A stretch of DNA of 64,000 nt from Edaphobacter bradus (GTDB lineage Bacteria > Acidobacteriota > Terriglobia > Terriglobales > Acidobacteriaceae), in assembly GCF_025685645.1 (NCBI RefSeq), contig NZ_JAGSYF010000002.1:434001-498000 (forward strand). The letters are read 5' to 3'. The first letter of the stretch is position 1; each line of letters starts with the position of its first letter. Under the pieces are notes generated by a model. It was not told where the DNA came from. It saw only the letters and a program-made list of their open reading frames with translations, and ran no database searches. This document shows positions 16,036-24,301 of this stretch, piece by piece. Both the position numbers and the translations under genes were made by a program.

Positions 16036-17742
16036 ATGAAATACACCCGGAAGATGCTGAATTTGAGCGTAGTTATTGCTCTCCTCTGTGGTTGTCTGAG
16101 CCTAACCGCTCAGACTGCTCCAGTTGAACTCCCTCCAGCACAAGAGGTCACAAAACTTGCAGCCGCGCAAGGCTGGGAAGAGATCGCGCATCTGCTGGGA
16201 CCCATGCAGTCGCGCTCGGCCGACATGAATTTTTATTACGGCACCGCGCTGGCGCGACTAGAGCGTTGGTCGGAGGCGGAGAGCGCGTTTCAGACGGGAT
16301 TTCGACAAGCTCCAGCTGATCCAAGATTTCCAATCGAACTCGCGGGACTAGCCTTCAGGCAAAAGCATTATTCTCAAGCCGTTGATCGTTTGCACCAGGC
16401 GATCAAGCTCGCGCCTAATGACACCTATGCAAATGACTTTTTGGGAACGGTCTATTTCCTTCAGGGGAATCTTGAAGCGTCCCTGAAGTATTGGAACCGC
16501 GTTGGGAAGCCCGAGATTGCAGAATTGCGAGAGGCCCCGTTGCCTCGCGTTTCGCCCGCATTGCTTGACCGGGCGTTCGCAGTTTCGCCTGCCAGCACTC
16601 TTCTCGTGCCGCAGTTTCTGGACACGGACGCGCGCATCCGTGGTTTAGGAATATTCCCACAGTACAAATTCGATCTCCGCGCACGCGGCGATGACAAGTT
16701 CGATTTTGTGCTCCGCAGCCGGGAACGCAATGGGTTCGGCGACAGTAAATTGGAAGGGGCGTTCCAGTTGCTTCGTGGACTTCCATTTCAGAGCGTCAAT
16801 CCCGAGTTTTATAACCTGCATCACGAAGCCATCAATCTTGTATCTCAATTCCGTTGGGACCCACAGAAGCGACGCGTGTTCGCGCAGTTCTCCGCCCCCT
16901 TCGAACGCAGTGCCAAGTACCGCTACGAGGTTGTTACAGATCTGCGGAACGAAAATTGGGCTCTGAGGAATTCGTTTACCGGGCCGGCTCCAACGCTAGG
17001 AAGCCTTAACCTGCGTCGTGAGGCGATGGCTTTTGACCTTGCCTCACATGCAAGTGGACGACTGCAATGGTCGGCCGGTGTGGAGGCTTCTCATCGTGAC
17101 TTCCGTAGCGTCGTCCCTGGAACAGTTCTCACGCCGGACATGCTGGCCGAGGGCTTCCAACTCAAGCAAAAAGTGCAACTGACGGGCACACTGTGGCGCG
17201 TGCCTGAGCGCCGATTCATCGTGGATGCAGAAGCATCGTCTCAGGCGGCTCGATTGTGGTCGCAGCATCAGGAAACCTTCGAGAAATTGGCGGGCTCGCT
17301 GGGTTGGCATTGGTTTCCCCAGGCAGAGGGAGACGATTATGAAATGCGGCAAAGAGTTCGTGTCGGCAAAACCATCGGGCCGGCACCCTTCGACGAACTC
17401 TTTATGCTCGGACTTGAGCGGGATAACGATCTGCCGATGCGCGCACACATTGGCACGCGCGACGGACGCAAAGGCAGTGCTCCCCTTGGGCGCGACTACT
17501 TTCTCACCTCGTGGGAAACGGACAAGAACGTATATGGAAATGGATTGGTCACGCTGAAACTAGGACCATTTCTTGATGTAGGCAAGATCACTGACTCTTC
17601 TACTGCGCTCGGTTCAAATAAGTGGCTTTGGGACGCTGGGGCGCAAGCCAAACTGCGCATATTCGGAAGCACTGTTACGTTTTCCTACGGAAAAGATCTT
17701 CGTTCTGGAAACAACGCCTTCTATGTAACGCTGCTTCATTAG
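16036..17742 (+). CDS. TPR protein with C-terminal outer-membrane-barrel-like domain
   Basis: The 568-residue protein has a signal peptide (MKYTRKMLNLSVVIALLCGCLSLTAQ). About three tetratricopeptide repeats follow (residues 30-160: WEEIAHLLGPMQ, WSEAESAFQTGFRQAP, YSQAVDRLHQAIKLAP, LEASLKYWNRVGKPE). A long C-terminal region of alternating polar and hydrophobic strands (FDLRARGDDKFDFVLRSRER..., ending NNAFYVTLLH) looks like an outer-membrane beta-barrel. TPR-plus-barrel architecture is typical of secretion and polysaccharide export proteins, but no named family fits the barrel. I chose the ATG at 16036 because it gives a clean signal peptide; an in-frame ATG at 16008 is possible. It is the last gene of the cassette, 69 bp after the peptidase. 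Confidence 0.65.
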   Translation: MKYTRKMLNLSVVIALLCGCLSLTAQTAPVELPPAQEVTKLAAAQGWEEIAHLLGPMQSRSADMNFYYGTALARLERWSEAESAFQTGFRQAPADPRFPIELAGLAFRQKHYSQAVDRLHQAIKLAPNDTYANDFLGTVYFLQGNLEASLKYWNRVGKPEIAELREAPLPRVSPALLDRAFAVSPASTLLVPQFLDTDARIRGLGIFPQYKFDLRARGDDKFDFVLRSRERNGFGDSKLEGAFQLLRGLPFQSVNPEFYNLHHEAINLVSQFRWDPQKRRVFAQFSAPFERSAKYRYEVVTDLRNENWALRNSFTGPAPTLGSLNLRREAMAFDLASHASGRLQWSAGVEASHRDFRSVVPGTVLTPDMLAEGFQLKQKVQLTGTLWRVPERRFIVDAEASSQAARLWSQHQETFEKLAGSLGWHWFPQAEGDDYEMRQRVRVGKTIGPAPFDELFMLGLERDNDLPMRAHIGTRDGRKGSAPLGRDYFLTSWETDKNVYGNGLVTLKLGPFLDVGKITDSSTALGSNKWLWDAGAQAKLRIFGSTVTFSYGKDLRSGNNAFYVTLLH

Positions 17743-17857
17743 CGCGCGCCCTCGCCGATTCGGAAGTTGCGAGCACGCCCTAAGGGATGAATCACTATTC
17801 ACTCCACACCCCGCAATGCTAGACTCACCTTTTCCCACCAGACCATGAGGTGAGTTG

Positions 17858-19024
17858 ATGTCCGAACCCAGTCACGCCCCGCTTACGCGCCTAAGCTCCG
17901 ACGAGCAGATGTTCCGCGATACCATCCGCCGCTTCGCCGGCGAGCAGATCGCCCCCCTCGTCCGCCAGATGGACGAGTCCCAGCAGATGGACTCCAAGCT
18001 CCTCCGCCAGCTCTTCGAGCTCGGCCTCATGGGAATCGAGATCCCCGAGCAGTACGGCGGCTCCGCCGGGACCTTCTTCGAGGCCATCCTCGCCGTCGAG
18101 GAGCTCTCCGCAGTCGACCCCTCCGTCGGTGTCCTCGTCGATGTCCAGAACACCCTCTGCATCAACGCCCTCGTCCGCTGGGCCACACCCGAGCAGAAGC
18201 AGAAGCACCTCAACCGCCTCGCCTCCGACACCATCGGAGCCTACGCCCTCAGCGAAGCCAGCTCCGGCTCCGACGCCTTCGCCCTCCAGACCCGTGCCAC
18301 GAAAGCACAGGGAAAGGACGGCTACGTCCTCAACGGCCAGAAGCTCTGGATCACCAACGCCAAAGAGGCCGGCGTCTTCATCGTCTTCGCCACCATCGAC
18401 CCCGCCCTCGGCTACAAAGGCATCACCGCCTTCCTCGTCGAAAAAGGAATGGAAGGCTTCACTCTCGGCAAGAAAGAGGACAAGCTCGGAATCCGCGCCT
18501 CCAGCACCTGCGAGCTCGTCTTCCGCGACTGCTTCATCCCCTCATCCAACGTCCTCGGCGAACCCGGCAAGGGCTACAAGATCGCAATCGAGACCCTCAA
18601 CGAGGGCCGCATCGGCATCGGCGCGCAGATGCTCGGCCTCGCCCAGGGAGCCTGGAACCACGCCGCCCACTGGGCCAAAGAACGCAAGCAGTTCGGAAAG
18701 ACCATCGTCAGCTTCCAGGCCATGCAGTTCCAGCTCGCCGAGATGGCCACCGAGATCGAGGCCGCGCGCCTGATGGTCTACAACGCCGCCCGCCTCAAGG
18801 ATGCCAGGCTCGACTTCCTCAAAGAAGCCGCCATGTGCAAGTACTTCGCCTCCCACGTCGCCGAGCGCGTCGCCTCCCTCGCCGTCGAGGTCTACGGAGG
18901 CTCCGGCTTCGTCAAGGACTACCCCGTCGAAAAACTCTACCGCGATGCCAAGATCGGCAAGATCTACGAGGGAACCTCCTTCATGCAGCTCGCCACCATC
19001 GCCAAGCTGACGTTGGGCGTCTAA
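17858..19024 (+). CDS. Acyl-CoA dehydrogenase (short/branched-chain type)
   Basis: The 388-residue length is typical for the family. It shows the N-terminal helical domain (EQMFRDTIRRFAGEQIAPLV), the middle beta domain with AYALSEASSGSDA and WITNAKEAGVFIVFA, and the C-terminal FAD domain with VEVYGGSGFVKDYPVEKLYRDAKIGKIYEGTS. Glu371 in IYEGTS is the expected catalytic base that abstracts the alpha proton, as in SCAD and ACADSB. It oxidises acyl-CoA to enoyl-CoA, passing electrons to ETF, in fatty-acid or branched-chain amino-acid breakdown. GAGGTGA precedes the ATG at 17858; the TTG one codon earlier is less likely. Confidence 0.95.
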   Translation: MSEPSHAPLTRLSSDEQMFRDTIRRFAGEQIAPLVRQMDESQQMDSKLLRQLFELGLMGIEIPEQYGGSAGTFFEAILAVEELSAVDPSVGVLVDVQNTLCINALVRWATPEQKQKHLNRLASDTIGAYALSEASSGSDAFALQTRATKAQGKDGYVLNGQKLWITNAKEAGVFIVFATIDPALGYKGITAFLVEKGMEGFTLGKKEDKLGIRASSTCELVFRDCFIPSSNVLGEPGKGYKIAIETLNEGRIGIGAQMLGLAQGAWNHAAHWAKERKQFGKTIVSFQAMQFQLAEMATEIEAARLMVYNAARLKDARLDFLKEAAMCKYFASHVAERVASLAVEVYGGSGFVKDYPVEKLYRDAKIGKIYEGTSFMQLATIAKLTLGV

Positions 19025-19098
19025 TCAGAGCAAAGTGGACGGACCACCCTCCTAACAGTGAACCTGCAAGGGGTTACACTGGAACGAAGCTGGCCCGG

Positions 19099-20340
19099 AT
19101 GAAGACCAAAGTAAAGCCCGAACGCCCCAAGGCACCCCTGTCCTTTTTAGGGATAGCCTGCGCCGTCGGCGTCTCCACCATGTACTACAACCAGCCGCTC
19201 CTCGAGGAGATAGGTCGCACCTACGGGGTCTCAGCAGGCCACACCGGCTTCGTCGCGGTGGCCACGCAGGTCGGCTATGCCGTTGGCCTGCTGTGCTTTG
19301 TGCCTCTCGGCGACATCCTCGAGCGCCGTGCGCTCATGATGCGCATGTACGGAGCCGCCTCTATCGGCCTCGTCCTCACCTCGCTTGCTCCCACACTTGG
19401 CTGGCTCATCGCCGGAAGTGTCCTCATCGGCCTGCTGGCCTCCGTCACCCACATCGTGCTGCCCATAGCGCCCGACCTCGTCAGCCACGAGGAGCGCGGT
19501 CGCGCCATCGGCACCGTCATGATCGGCCTTCTGCTCGGAATCCTGCTCGCCCGCACCTTCGCCGGATGGGTCAGCGGAATCCACGGCTGGCGGTACGTCT
19601 TCGGCGTCGCCGCGGTCATGAACGCCGTCTTCGTCCCGCTGCTCTACCGCGTGATGCCGAAGCTGCCTCCCAAGCAGGACATCCGCTACGCCGAAGCCAT
19701 GCGCTCGCTCTGGACGCTCTTCCGCAACCAGCCGCTGCTGCGCGAGTCCAGCTTCGTCGGCGCACTCGTCTTCGCCTCCTTCAGCTGCTTCTGGACCACG
19801 CTCGCCTTCCTGCTCAACAGCCACTACCGCCTTGGAGCCGGAGTCGCCGGAACCTTCGGACTCGTCGGAGCCGCGGGCGCTCTCGTCGCGCCACTCGCCG
19901 GCCGTCTCGCCGACCGCCACGGCTCCCGCTGGGTCCTCACCGTCGGCATGTCGCTGCTCGCCTTCTCCTACATCTTCCTCTGGGGAACAGAGCGCGCCCA
20001 CGCCTCCATCGCTCTGCACATCATCGCCCTCGCTATCGGAGTCATCATCCTCGACATGGGAGCCCAGATGTGTCAGGTCGCCAACCAGACCCGCATCTTC
20101 GGGCTCGTCCCCTCCGCGCGCAGTCGCCTCAACACCGTCTACATGACCATCTACTTCAGCGGAGCCGCCATCGGCTCAGCCCTCGCTACCATCGCCTGGG
20201 TCCACTTGAAGTGGAACGGCGTCTGCTCGCTCGCCGTCGGATTCATCGCTCTAGCCTTCCTCTACCACGCCAACGGCTGCCGCATCGACGACAAGCACCG
20301 CTGCCACCCCACCATCGAAGACGAACTCATGGAAGCCTAA
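19099..20340 (+). CDS. Major facilitator superfamily transporter
   Basis: The 413-residue protein has about twelve hydrophobic segments and an MFS signature after TM2 (FVPLGDILERRALMM) with its counterpart in the second half (LAGRLADRHGSRWVL). It resembles the YgaY/YnfM-like group of inner-membrane exporters; the substrate is unknown. Starting at the ATG at 19099 gives a normal short cytoplasmic N-terminus; the frame is open further upstream only as an antiphase reading of the dehydrogenase gene. It lies 74 bp downstream of that gene on the same strand and could be co-transcribed. Confidence 0.88.
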   Translation: MKTKVKPERPKAPLSFLGIACAVGVSTMYYNQPLLEEIGRTYGVSAGHTGFVAVATQVGYAVGLLCFVPLGDILERRALMMRMYGAASIGLVLTSLAPTLGWLIAGSVLIGLLASVTHIVLPIAPDLVSHEERGRAIGTVMIGLLLGILLARTFAGWVSGIHGWRYVFGVAAVMNAVFVPLLYRVMPKLPPKQDIRYAEAMRSLWTLFRNQPLLRESSFVGALVFASFSCFWTTLAFLLNSHYRLGAGVAGTFGLVGAAGALVAPLAGRLADRHGSRWVLTVGMSLLAFSYIFLWGTERAHASIALHIIALAIGVIILDMGAQMCQVANQTRIFGLVPSARSRLNTVYMTIYFSGAAIGSALATIAWVHLKWNGVCSLAVGFIALAFLYHANGCRIDDKHRCHPTIEDELMEA

Positions 20341-20359
20341 GTTCTGGCGGCACGAAGAT

Positions 20360-20426
20360 GGGTGCCCCATCTTCGCGACGGCTTCATCGTCGCTAAGGTG
20401 GGCCATCACGCGAGAGCGCGATCCGC
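20360..20426 (+). repeat. Dispersed palindromic repeat, copy A
   Basis: This copy contains GGTGCCCCATCTT, a GCGACG/CGTCGC hairpin around GCTTCAT, then GTGGGCCATC and a GCGCGATCCG tail. It matches the 21215-21345 copy in order and orientation. It sits between the stop codons of the MFS and carbonic anhydrase genes. About 60 bp further on (20488-20511) is another short sequence, around CCTGTCCTGAGCGCAGTC, of a kind that recurs between genes in acidobacterial genomes. Confidence 0.7.
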
Positions 20427-20542
20427 CTTCCTCAAGAACCCGCATCCATCCGAAGCTAACCCCGAACCGGAAGGGCCGACTTCAGAGCCTGTCCTGAGCG
20501 CAGTCGAATGGAGGCCACAAAAGCCGCCACCGCCTCCATCTC

Positions 20543-21103
20543 CTACGCCGTGCGAATCGGCGCTGGCGGTACGACGATCTCAACCAGTCCGGTCGCCACG
20601 TCATAGACAAGGCCGGAAACAAGCCACCTGCCCGGCAATGTAGGAATCGTTCGAAGCAAAGCAACGTCGACGGCGACAGCCACACGGGGATCGGTGACCG
20701 CCTTTGCCTTGAGTTCACCTTCCTGTATTTGAAAAAAATGTGCCAGCATGGCAGGGTCGCCTTCAAGGCGAGTGATGCCGCAATCAGTGTGATGAAGCAC
20801 CACAAGGTGGAACTCACCACCGCCTCCGGCAATCTTTCCCATAACCTGGCCAATTCTCCCGAGTAGACCCAATTCTTCCAGCAATCCCGGAGTAATTCGA
20901 CCACCAACGTTCCGTATCACGAGCGCCTCGCCCGGTTGAATGCCAAATATATGAGCGGGGTCCACACGCATATCGACACAACCGATGATGGTTGCTTTGA
21001 TATTCGGCGTCGCCTGCGGCAGCGATGGCATAAGTGTGCCCGCAGCAGTCTGCTGAGCAGCAAAGTCCTTGTTACGTTTCAACAGGGAGTCGAGATTGTT
21101 CAC
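20543..21103 (-). CDS. Beta-class carbonic anhydrase
   Basis: The 186-residue protein has all beta-carbonic-anhydrase zinc ligands: Cys42 and Asp44 in GCVDMRVDP, and His105 and Cys108 in LHHTDCG. Arg46 forms the conserved Asp-Arg dyad. The enzyme interconverts CO2 and bicarbonate in the cytoplasm. The start is GTG at 21103 with AAGGAG seven bases upstream; an overlapping ATG is out of frame. The gene is alone, flanked on both sides by copies of a dispersed palindromic repeat. Confidence 0.93.
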   Translation of the reverse strand: MNNLDSLLKRNKDFAAQQTAAGTLMPSLPQATPNIKATIIGCVDMRVDPAHIFGIQPGEALVIRNVGGRITPGLLEELGLLGRIGQVMGKIAGGGGEFHLVVLHHTDCGITRLEGDPAMLAHFFQIQEGELKAKAVTDPRVAVAVDVALLRTIPTLPGRWLVSGLVYDVATGLVEIVVPPAPIRTA

Positions 21104-21455
21104 ATTGATTCTCCTTGAGAGACATTCCCCGATACTTTGCTGAACAACGAAATCCAAAAGATCGCTGACAGGTGTTCTGATGCACTGGACATGGGTCCTT
21201 GGGATTCGAATGGGCGGGTGGCCCACATTTAAATTTGGGTGCCCCATCTTAGCGACGGTTTCATCGTCGCTAAGCCGGGGTCCCCGCCCGCTTGCTGGCG
21301 GGGTGGTAAGGTGGGCCATCGCGCGAAGCGCGATCCGTCTTTGCCTTTGCTTTTCCGGATTAGCGCAGGGCTTTAGCCCTGTCAAAAATCAGCCTGTTCT
21401 AAAGCGGCTTTAGCCCCGGGCCTTTCATTTCTACAGATGAGCAACCGCGAGCCAC
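21104..21455. other. Intergenic region filled with palindromic repeats
   Basis: There is no gene. Bases 21215-21345 hold copy B of the dispersed repeat, and 21365-21420 hold two smaller hairpins: CAGGGC-TTTA-GCCCTG and a GGCTTTAGCC unit. The remaining bases nearest the carbonic anhydrase start presumably contain its promoter. Confidence 0.65.
21215..21345 (+). repeat. Dispersed palindromic repeat, copy B (long form)
   Basis: The outer arms TGGCCCAC and GTGGGCCA are inverted repeats. Inside are a perfect 9-bp hairpin TTAGCGACG/CGTCGCTAA (loop GTTTCAT), a GGGGTCCCCGCC patch, and a perfect 7-bp hairpin ATCGCGC-GAA-GCGCGAT. Copy A shares the main hairpin and tail. The structure is REP-like: short, non-coding and intergenic. 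Confidence 0.7.
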
Positions 21456-21728
21456 CTACGCCGTCTCGCAATGAGCATCCGGATCCGCATGCTGCTCCAT
21501 CATCCACCGGTCCATCAGCGTGCCCGCACACCGCGCCCCGCAGAGATGCTTCACGCCATGCGAGTGCGCATGCTCAACCTGCCAGCGTGTCAGCTTGATC
21601 AGCGGTTGATCCAGTTCAGGCTTCGGCCCTGGAAAGCAATCCACCCACGCCAGCCACCACTGATCGCTGGTCGTCGTCCCTTTGTGCTTCCCACAGACAT
21701 CACATACATAGCTCTCGGTTACTGACAT
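21456..21728 (-). CDS. Small zinc-ribbon-like protein
   Basis: This 90-residue protein has an N-terminal CxxC pair (YVCDVCGKHKG) and a later Cys pair (HLCGARCAG), spaced as in a split zinc ribbon. Two tryptophans (QWWLAWVDCFPG) and a His-rich HAHSHGVKHL segment lie between. It has no signal peptide and is probably cytoplasmic. I cannot name the family or a function. It is transcribed toward the carbonic anhydrase gene and away from HNH/ComF. Confidence 0.65.
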   Translation of the reverse strand: MSVTESYVCDVCGKHKGTTTSDQWWLAWVDCFPGPKPELDQPLIKLTRWQVEHAHSHGVKHLCGARCAGTLMDRWMMEQHADPDAHCETA

Positions 21729-21789
21729 TCATTACTCCTGCCGCTGAAAATATCACACTCTCTACGGCAGTCGCGCAAGCCCTTCAAAA

Positions 21790-21811
21790 CCAACGGCGGC
21801 CTAAGCCGCCG
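21790..21811 (-). terminator. Terminator overlapping the HNH gene stop codon
   Basis: On the minus strand CGGCGGC-TTAG-GCCGCCG forms a 7-bp GC stem whose loop contains the TAG stop of the HNH gene. It is followed by TTGGTTTTG. The stem and T-rich tail fit an intrinsic terminator. Confidence 0.5.
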
Positions 21812-22454
21812 GTTCCGTGTGCTCAAAGTAGAGATACTTCCGCCACGCCGCATCCCCGCTCCCAATCATCCGCATAATATGCCGCGAAGTGTGCAGCGAA
21901 AACGGCCTTGGCTCCCGCAGCAACCGCATCTCCGTCAGCTCATGGAGCATCTGGTTGCCCTTCCTGCGATTGCAGCTATGACAACAAGCAACAAGATTCT
22001 CCCACGTCGACAGCCCTCCCCGCGACCGCGGAACCACATGGTCCAGCGTCAGCTCCGCTGCCGTCAACGACACACTGCAGTACTGGCAAGTATTGCGATC
22101 CCTCAACAAAATGTTCTTCCTCGAAAGCGCCCGCGTCTGGTGCGGAATCCTCCTGTACTCCAGCAGCCGGATCACGCTCGGCATCGCAATCCGCATCCTC
22201 GCCGCATGTAGCTCCTCGCCCTGGGCCTCCTCCGTGCGCGCCACTCCCTTCAGCACCAGCACCAGCGCCCGCCTCGCCCCGCAGATATTAATTGGTTCAT
22301 AAGACGCATTCAGCACCAGCACCGGCGTCTGCATCACTGTGTGCCGCCCGAAGCCCTCCGGCCTGCGCTCTCCCAGCGGCACTGCGCGGCCCGTGCTGCC
22401 CGCGTGCGCGTGTCTCTTCCCGTTTAGCGCCTGCTTACGCGTCCCCGAATGCAT
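21801..22454 (-). CDS. HNH endonuclease family protein
   Basis: The 217-residue protein has a zinc-structured HNH motif: Cys123/Cys126 (NTCQYC), His139 ([11 protein letters not shown]), Asn153 (WENLVACC), and Cys158/Cys161 with Asn162 (CHSCNRRKG). The N-terminal [17 protein letters not shown] segment is typical of chromosomal HNH proteins of this type, which are widespread and not tied to a restriction system. It probably nicks or cuts DNA, but the biological role is unknown. The ATG at 22454 has GGAGG nine bases upstream. Confidence 0.88.
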   Translation of the reverse strand: MHSGTRKQALNGKRHAHAGSTGRAVPLGERRPEGFGRHTVMQTPVLVLNASYEPINICGARRALVLVLKGVARTEEAQGEELHAARMRIAMPSVIRLLEYRRIPHQTRALSRKNILLRDRNTCQYCSVSLTAAELTLDHVVPRSRGGLSTWENLVACCHSCNRRKGNQMLHELTEMRLLREPRPFSLHTSRHIMRMIGSGDAAWRKYLYFEHTEPAA

Positions 22455-22523
22455 CTTCACCATCCTCCGGTTCCAATTCCAGTTCGAATTCCACAAGGCC
22501 TCTCACAAATCTTCAGAAGCTCC

Positions 22524-23378
22524 TCAGGTCCTATCCCTCGCGTTCCACATCGCAACCATCTCCCGCTGCGCCCGAGCCACCGTCGCCACCCACACTCTGC
22601 TCGCTCCCGCTCGCCGCAGAACCCGTGCGCACTCCCGAGCCGTCGCTCCGGTCGTGTAGATGTCGTCCAGCAGCAGGACCTCACGCCCTGCCACCGCCTC
22701 CGCGTCCACCACCTCGAACGCTCCGCGCAGATTCTTCCTTCGCTCAGGCGGAGTCAGCCCGAACTGGTCCTCCGTATCCCTCACCCTCCGCAGCGCGCGA
22801 TGCGCCGCCACCAGCCTCCACTCCGGCCGCGTCCTGCGAAGCTCCGCCGTCGCCGAATCGGCCAGCAGCTCCGACTGGTTGAACCCACGCCGTCTCTGCT
22901 TCGCCGGATACAGCGGCACCGCCACCACCGTCAGCTCACGAGCCGCCTCACCCTCCAGCGTCTCGACGACCCGCGCCAGCAGCTTGCCCAGAGGCTTCGC
23001 CACCGAACGCAGCCCCTCATACTTCAGCAGATGGACAATCTTCCGCAATTCATCTTCATAGACCGCATAGGCCGTAGCCCGCGCAAACTCCGGTGGAACC
23101 ATCCGGCACGGCGCGCATAGAACTCCTTCGGCCGGCGACCTCTCCCACGCTCCGTCCACATCCAGAGTCTCGCCGCAGCGCACACAAAGCCGCATCGACT
23201 GCTCACGCAGCCCGCTCAAACATCCATCACATATCGAAGAGGAGCCAGCACGAAGCAGCGGGCCCCCACAAGCCCCGCAATCCGCTGGAAAGAAAGTTGT
23301 TACAAGATCGTCTAAAACTACCCGAGCCACTCTGCCCGGACTTTGCAGCACGCGGGAGACCGCGCGCCACTCCTCCAC
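22524..23378 (-). CDS. ComF family phosphoribosyltransferase-like protein
   Basis: The 284-residue protein has an N-terminal zinc finger with Cys pairs (CGACGG, CDGCL, CVRCG, CAPC), the linker EDELRKIVHLLKYEG, and a C-terminal PRTase domain with the PRPP-binding loop VLLLDDIYTTGATARE. ComF proteins work in DNA uptake during natural transformation or in replication-fork repair. The start is uncertain: the frame opens as far up as 23516, but the family's usual 230-260 residues favour a start nearer the first Cys cluster. GTG at 23378 is my choice. Confidence 0.85.
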   Translation of the reverse strand: MEEWRAVSRVLQSPGRVARVVLDDLVTTFFPADCGACGGPLLRAGSSSICDGCLSGLREQSMRLCVRCGETLDVDGAWERSPAEGVLCAPCRMVPPEFARATAYAVYEDELRKIVHLLKYEGLRSVAKPLGKLLARVVETLEGEAARELTVVAVPLYPAKQRRRGFNQSELLADSATAELRRTRPEWRLVAAHRALRRVRDTEDQFGLTPPERRKNLRGAFEVVDAEAVAGREVLLLDDIYTTGATARECARVLRRAGASRVWVATVARAQREMVAMWNARDRT

Positions 23379-23583
23379 TCCGCTGCGTCGTCCGCCAGGC
23401 GGAGCTCCCTGAGCAAATCCGAGCGAATTGTCATTCAGGCGTTGGCTGAAGACGCACCTCACTCGCAGGCACGGAACAATTCCGCGCTCAATGCCTGCAG
23501 TATAGTCCTTTACCACATGTCCTCGTCAACAAATCCGCACCCATCCTGATGCATCACGCTAACGCCTGTGCTACACCTGAACC

Positions 23584-24177
23584 ATGCTCAAAGCCCTAAC
23601 CTGGTGCGGCAAATGCCTCTTCCTCTACCTGGTCGTGGTCATCCTCGCACTGCGCTTCTCCTGGATCTTCGTCCTTCCTGTCTGGAGCGTCGCCACGCGC
23701 CTCCACTGGACCAGCCTCAGCCAATTCGTCTTCCTCCTCAACTACTTCCTTCCCATCTTCGCCGCCTCCGGCTTCCTTCTCGGCCTCGTCCCTTTCCACA
23801 GACTCGGCCGCGCCCTCGAAGCGCTGCTCCCCCGGACCATCTTGCCGCAGCCTGAGACCGCACTTGAGCGCACCCCCGCCATTCTCTGGGCCTGGGTGCC
23901 TGTTGCGATCGCCTTCCTCACCCGCTACCTCACCTGGAGCTCACGCAACTCCACAGTCCTCGGCCCCCACCAGACCTCCGGCCGCTTCATCCGCTTCTTC
24001 GGCTCCTTCAACGCGCAGAACCCCAGCCTGCTAGACGGCAAATGGGGCAGCGACCGCTTCGTCTACACCGCCCCCATGCTCTTCCTCATGGCGTGCGCGC
24101 TCGCCGTCCTCATCCGCCGCAGCATTACCCGCCACAGCCAAACGGCAGACCCAACCAAATTACCTGCGTCATTCTGA
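23584..24177 (+). CDS. Integral membrane protein of unknown function
   Basis: The 197-residue protein has about four hydrophobic segments (residues 10-32, 45-70, 95-113 and 160-180) and a hydrophilic loop containing GPHQTSGRFIRFFGSF. I recognise no domain. It begins with ATG at 23584 and is divergent from comF. Its last codons (ASF and the stop) fall inside the first copy of a dispersed repeat (24169 onward), so the C-terminus may have been altered by repeat insertion. Confidence 0.6.
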   Translation: MLKALTWCGKCLFLYLVVVILALRFSWIFVLPVWSVATRLHWTSLSQFVFLLNYFLPIFAASGFLLGLVPFHRLGRALEALLPRTILPQPETALERTPAILWAWVPVAIAFLTRYLTWSSRNSTVLGPHQTSGRFIRFFGSFNAQNPSLLDGKWGSDRFVYTAPMLFLMACALAVLIRRSITRHSQTADPTKLPASF

Positions 24178-24301
24178 CCCTGAGCGAAGCCGAGGGTGAT
24201 GCCCCCCATTTCCTTCGGAGCGCCACAAATTTCCGCTGCCTTTTCCGTTGTCATTCTGAGCGAAGCGAAGAACCCCCGCATTTCCTTCGGAGCGCCACAA
24301 A
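24169..24301 (+). repeat. Tandem pair of a dispersed ATTCTGA...GCGAAG repeat
   Basis: Two copies of a short repeat lie side by side. Each opens with a CATTCTGA...GAGCGAAGC segment (24169 and 24251). Each ends with an identical 23-bp block at 24207-24229 and 24279-24301, beginning CATTTCCTTCGG. Repeats of this type are scattered between genes in many soil bacteria. The first copy overlaps the end of the upstream gene. Confidence 0.7.
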
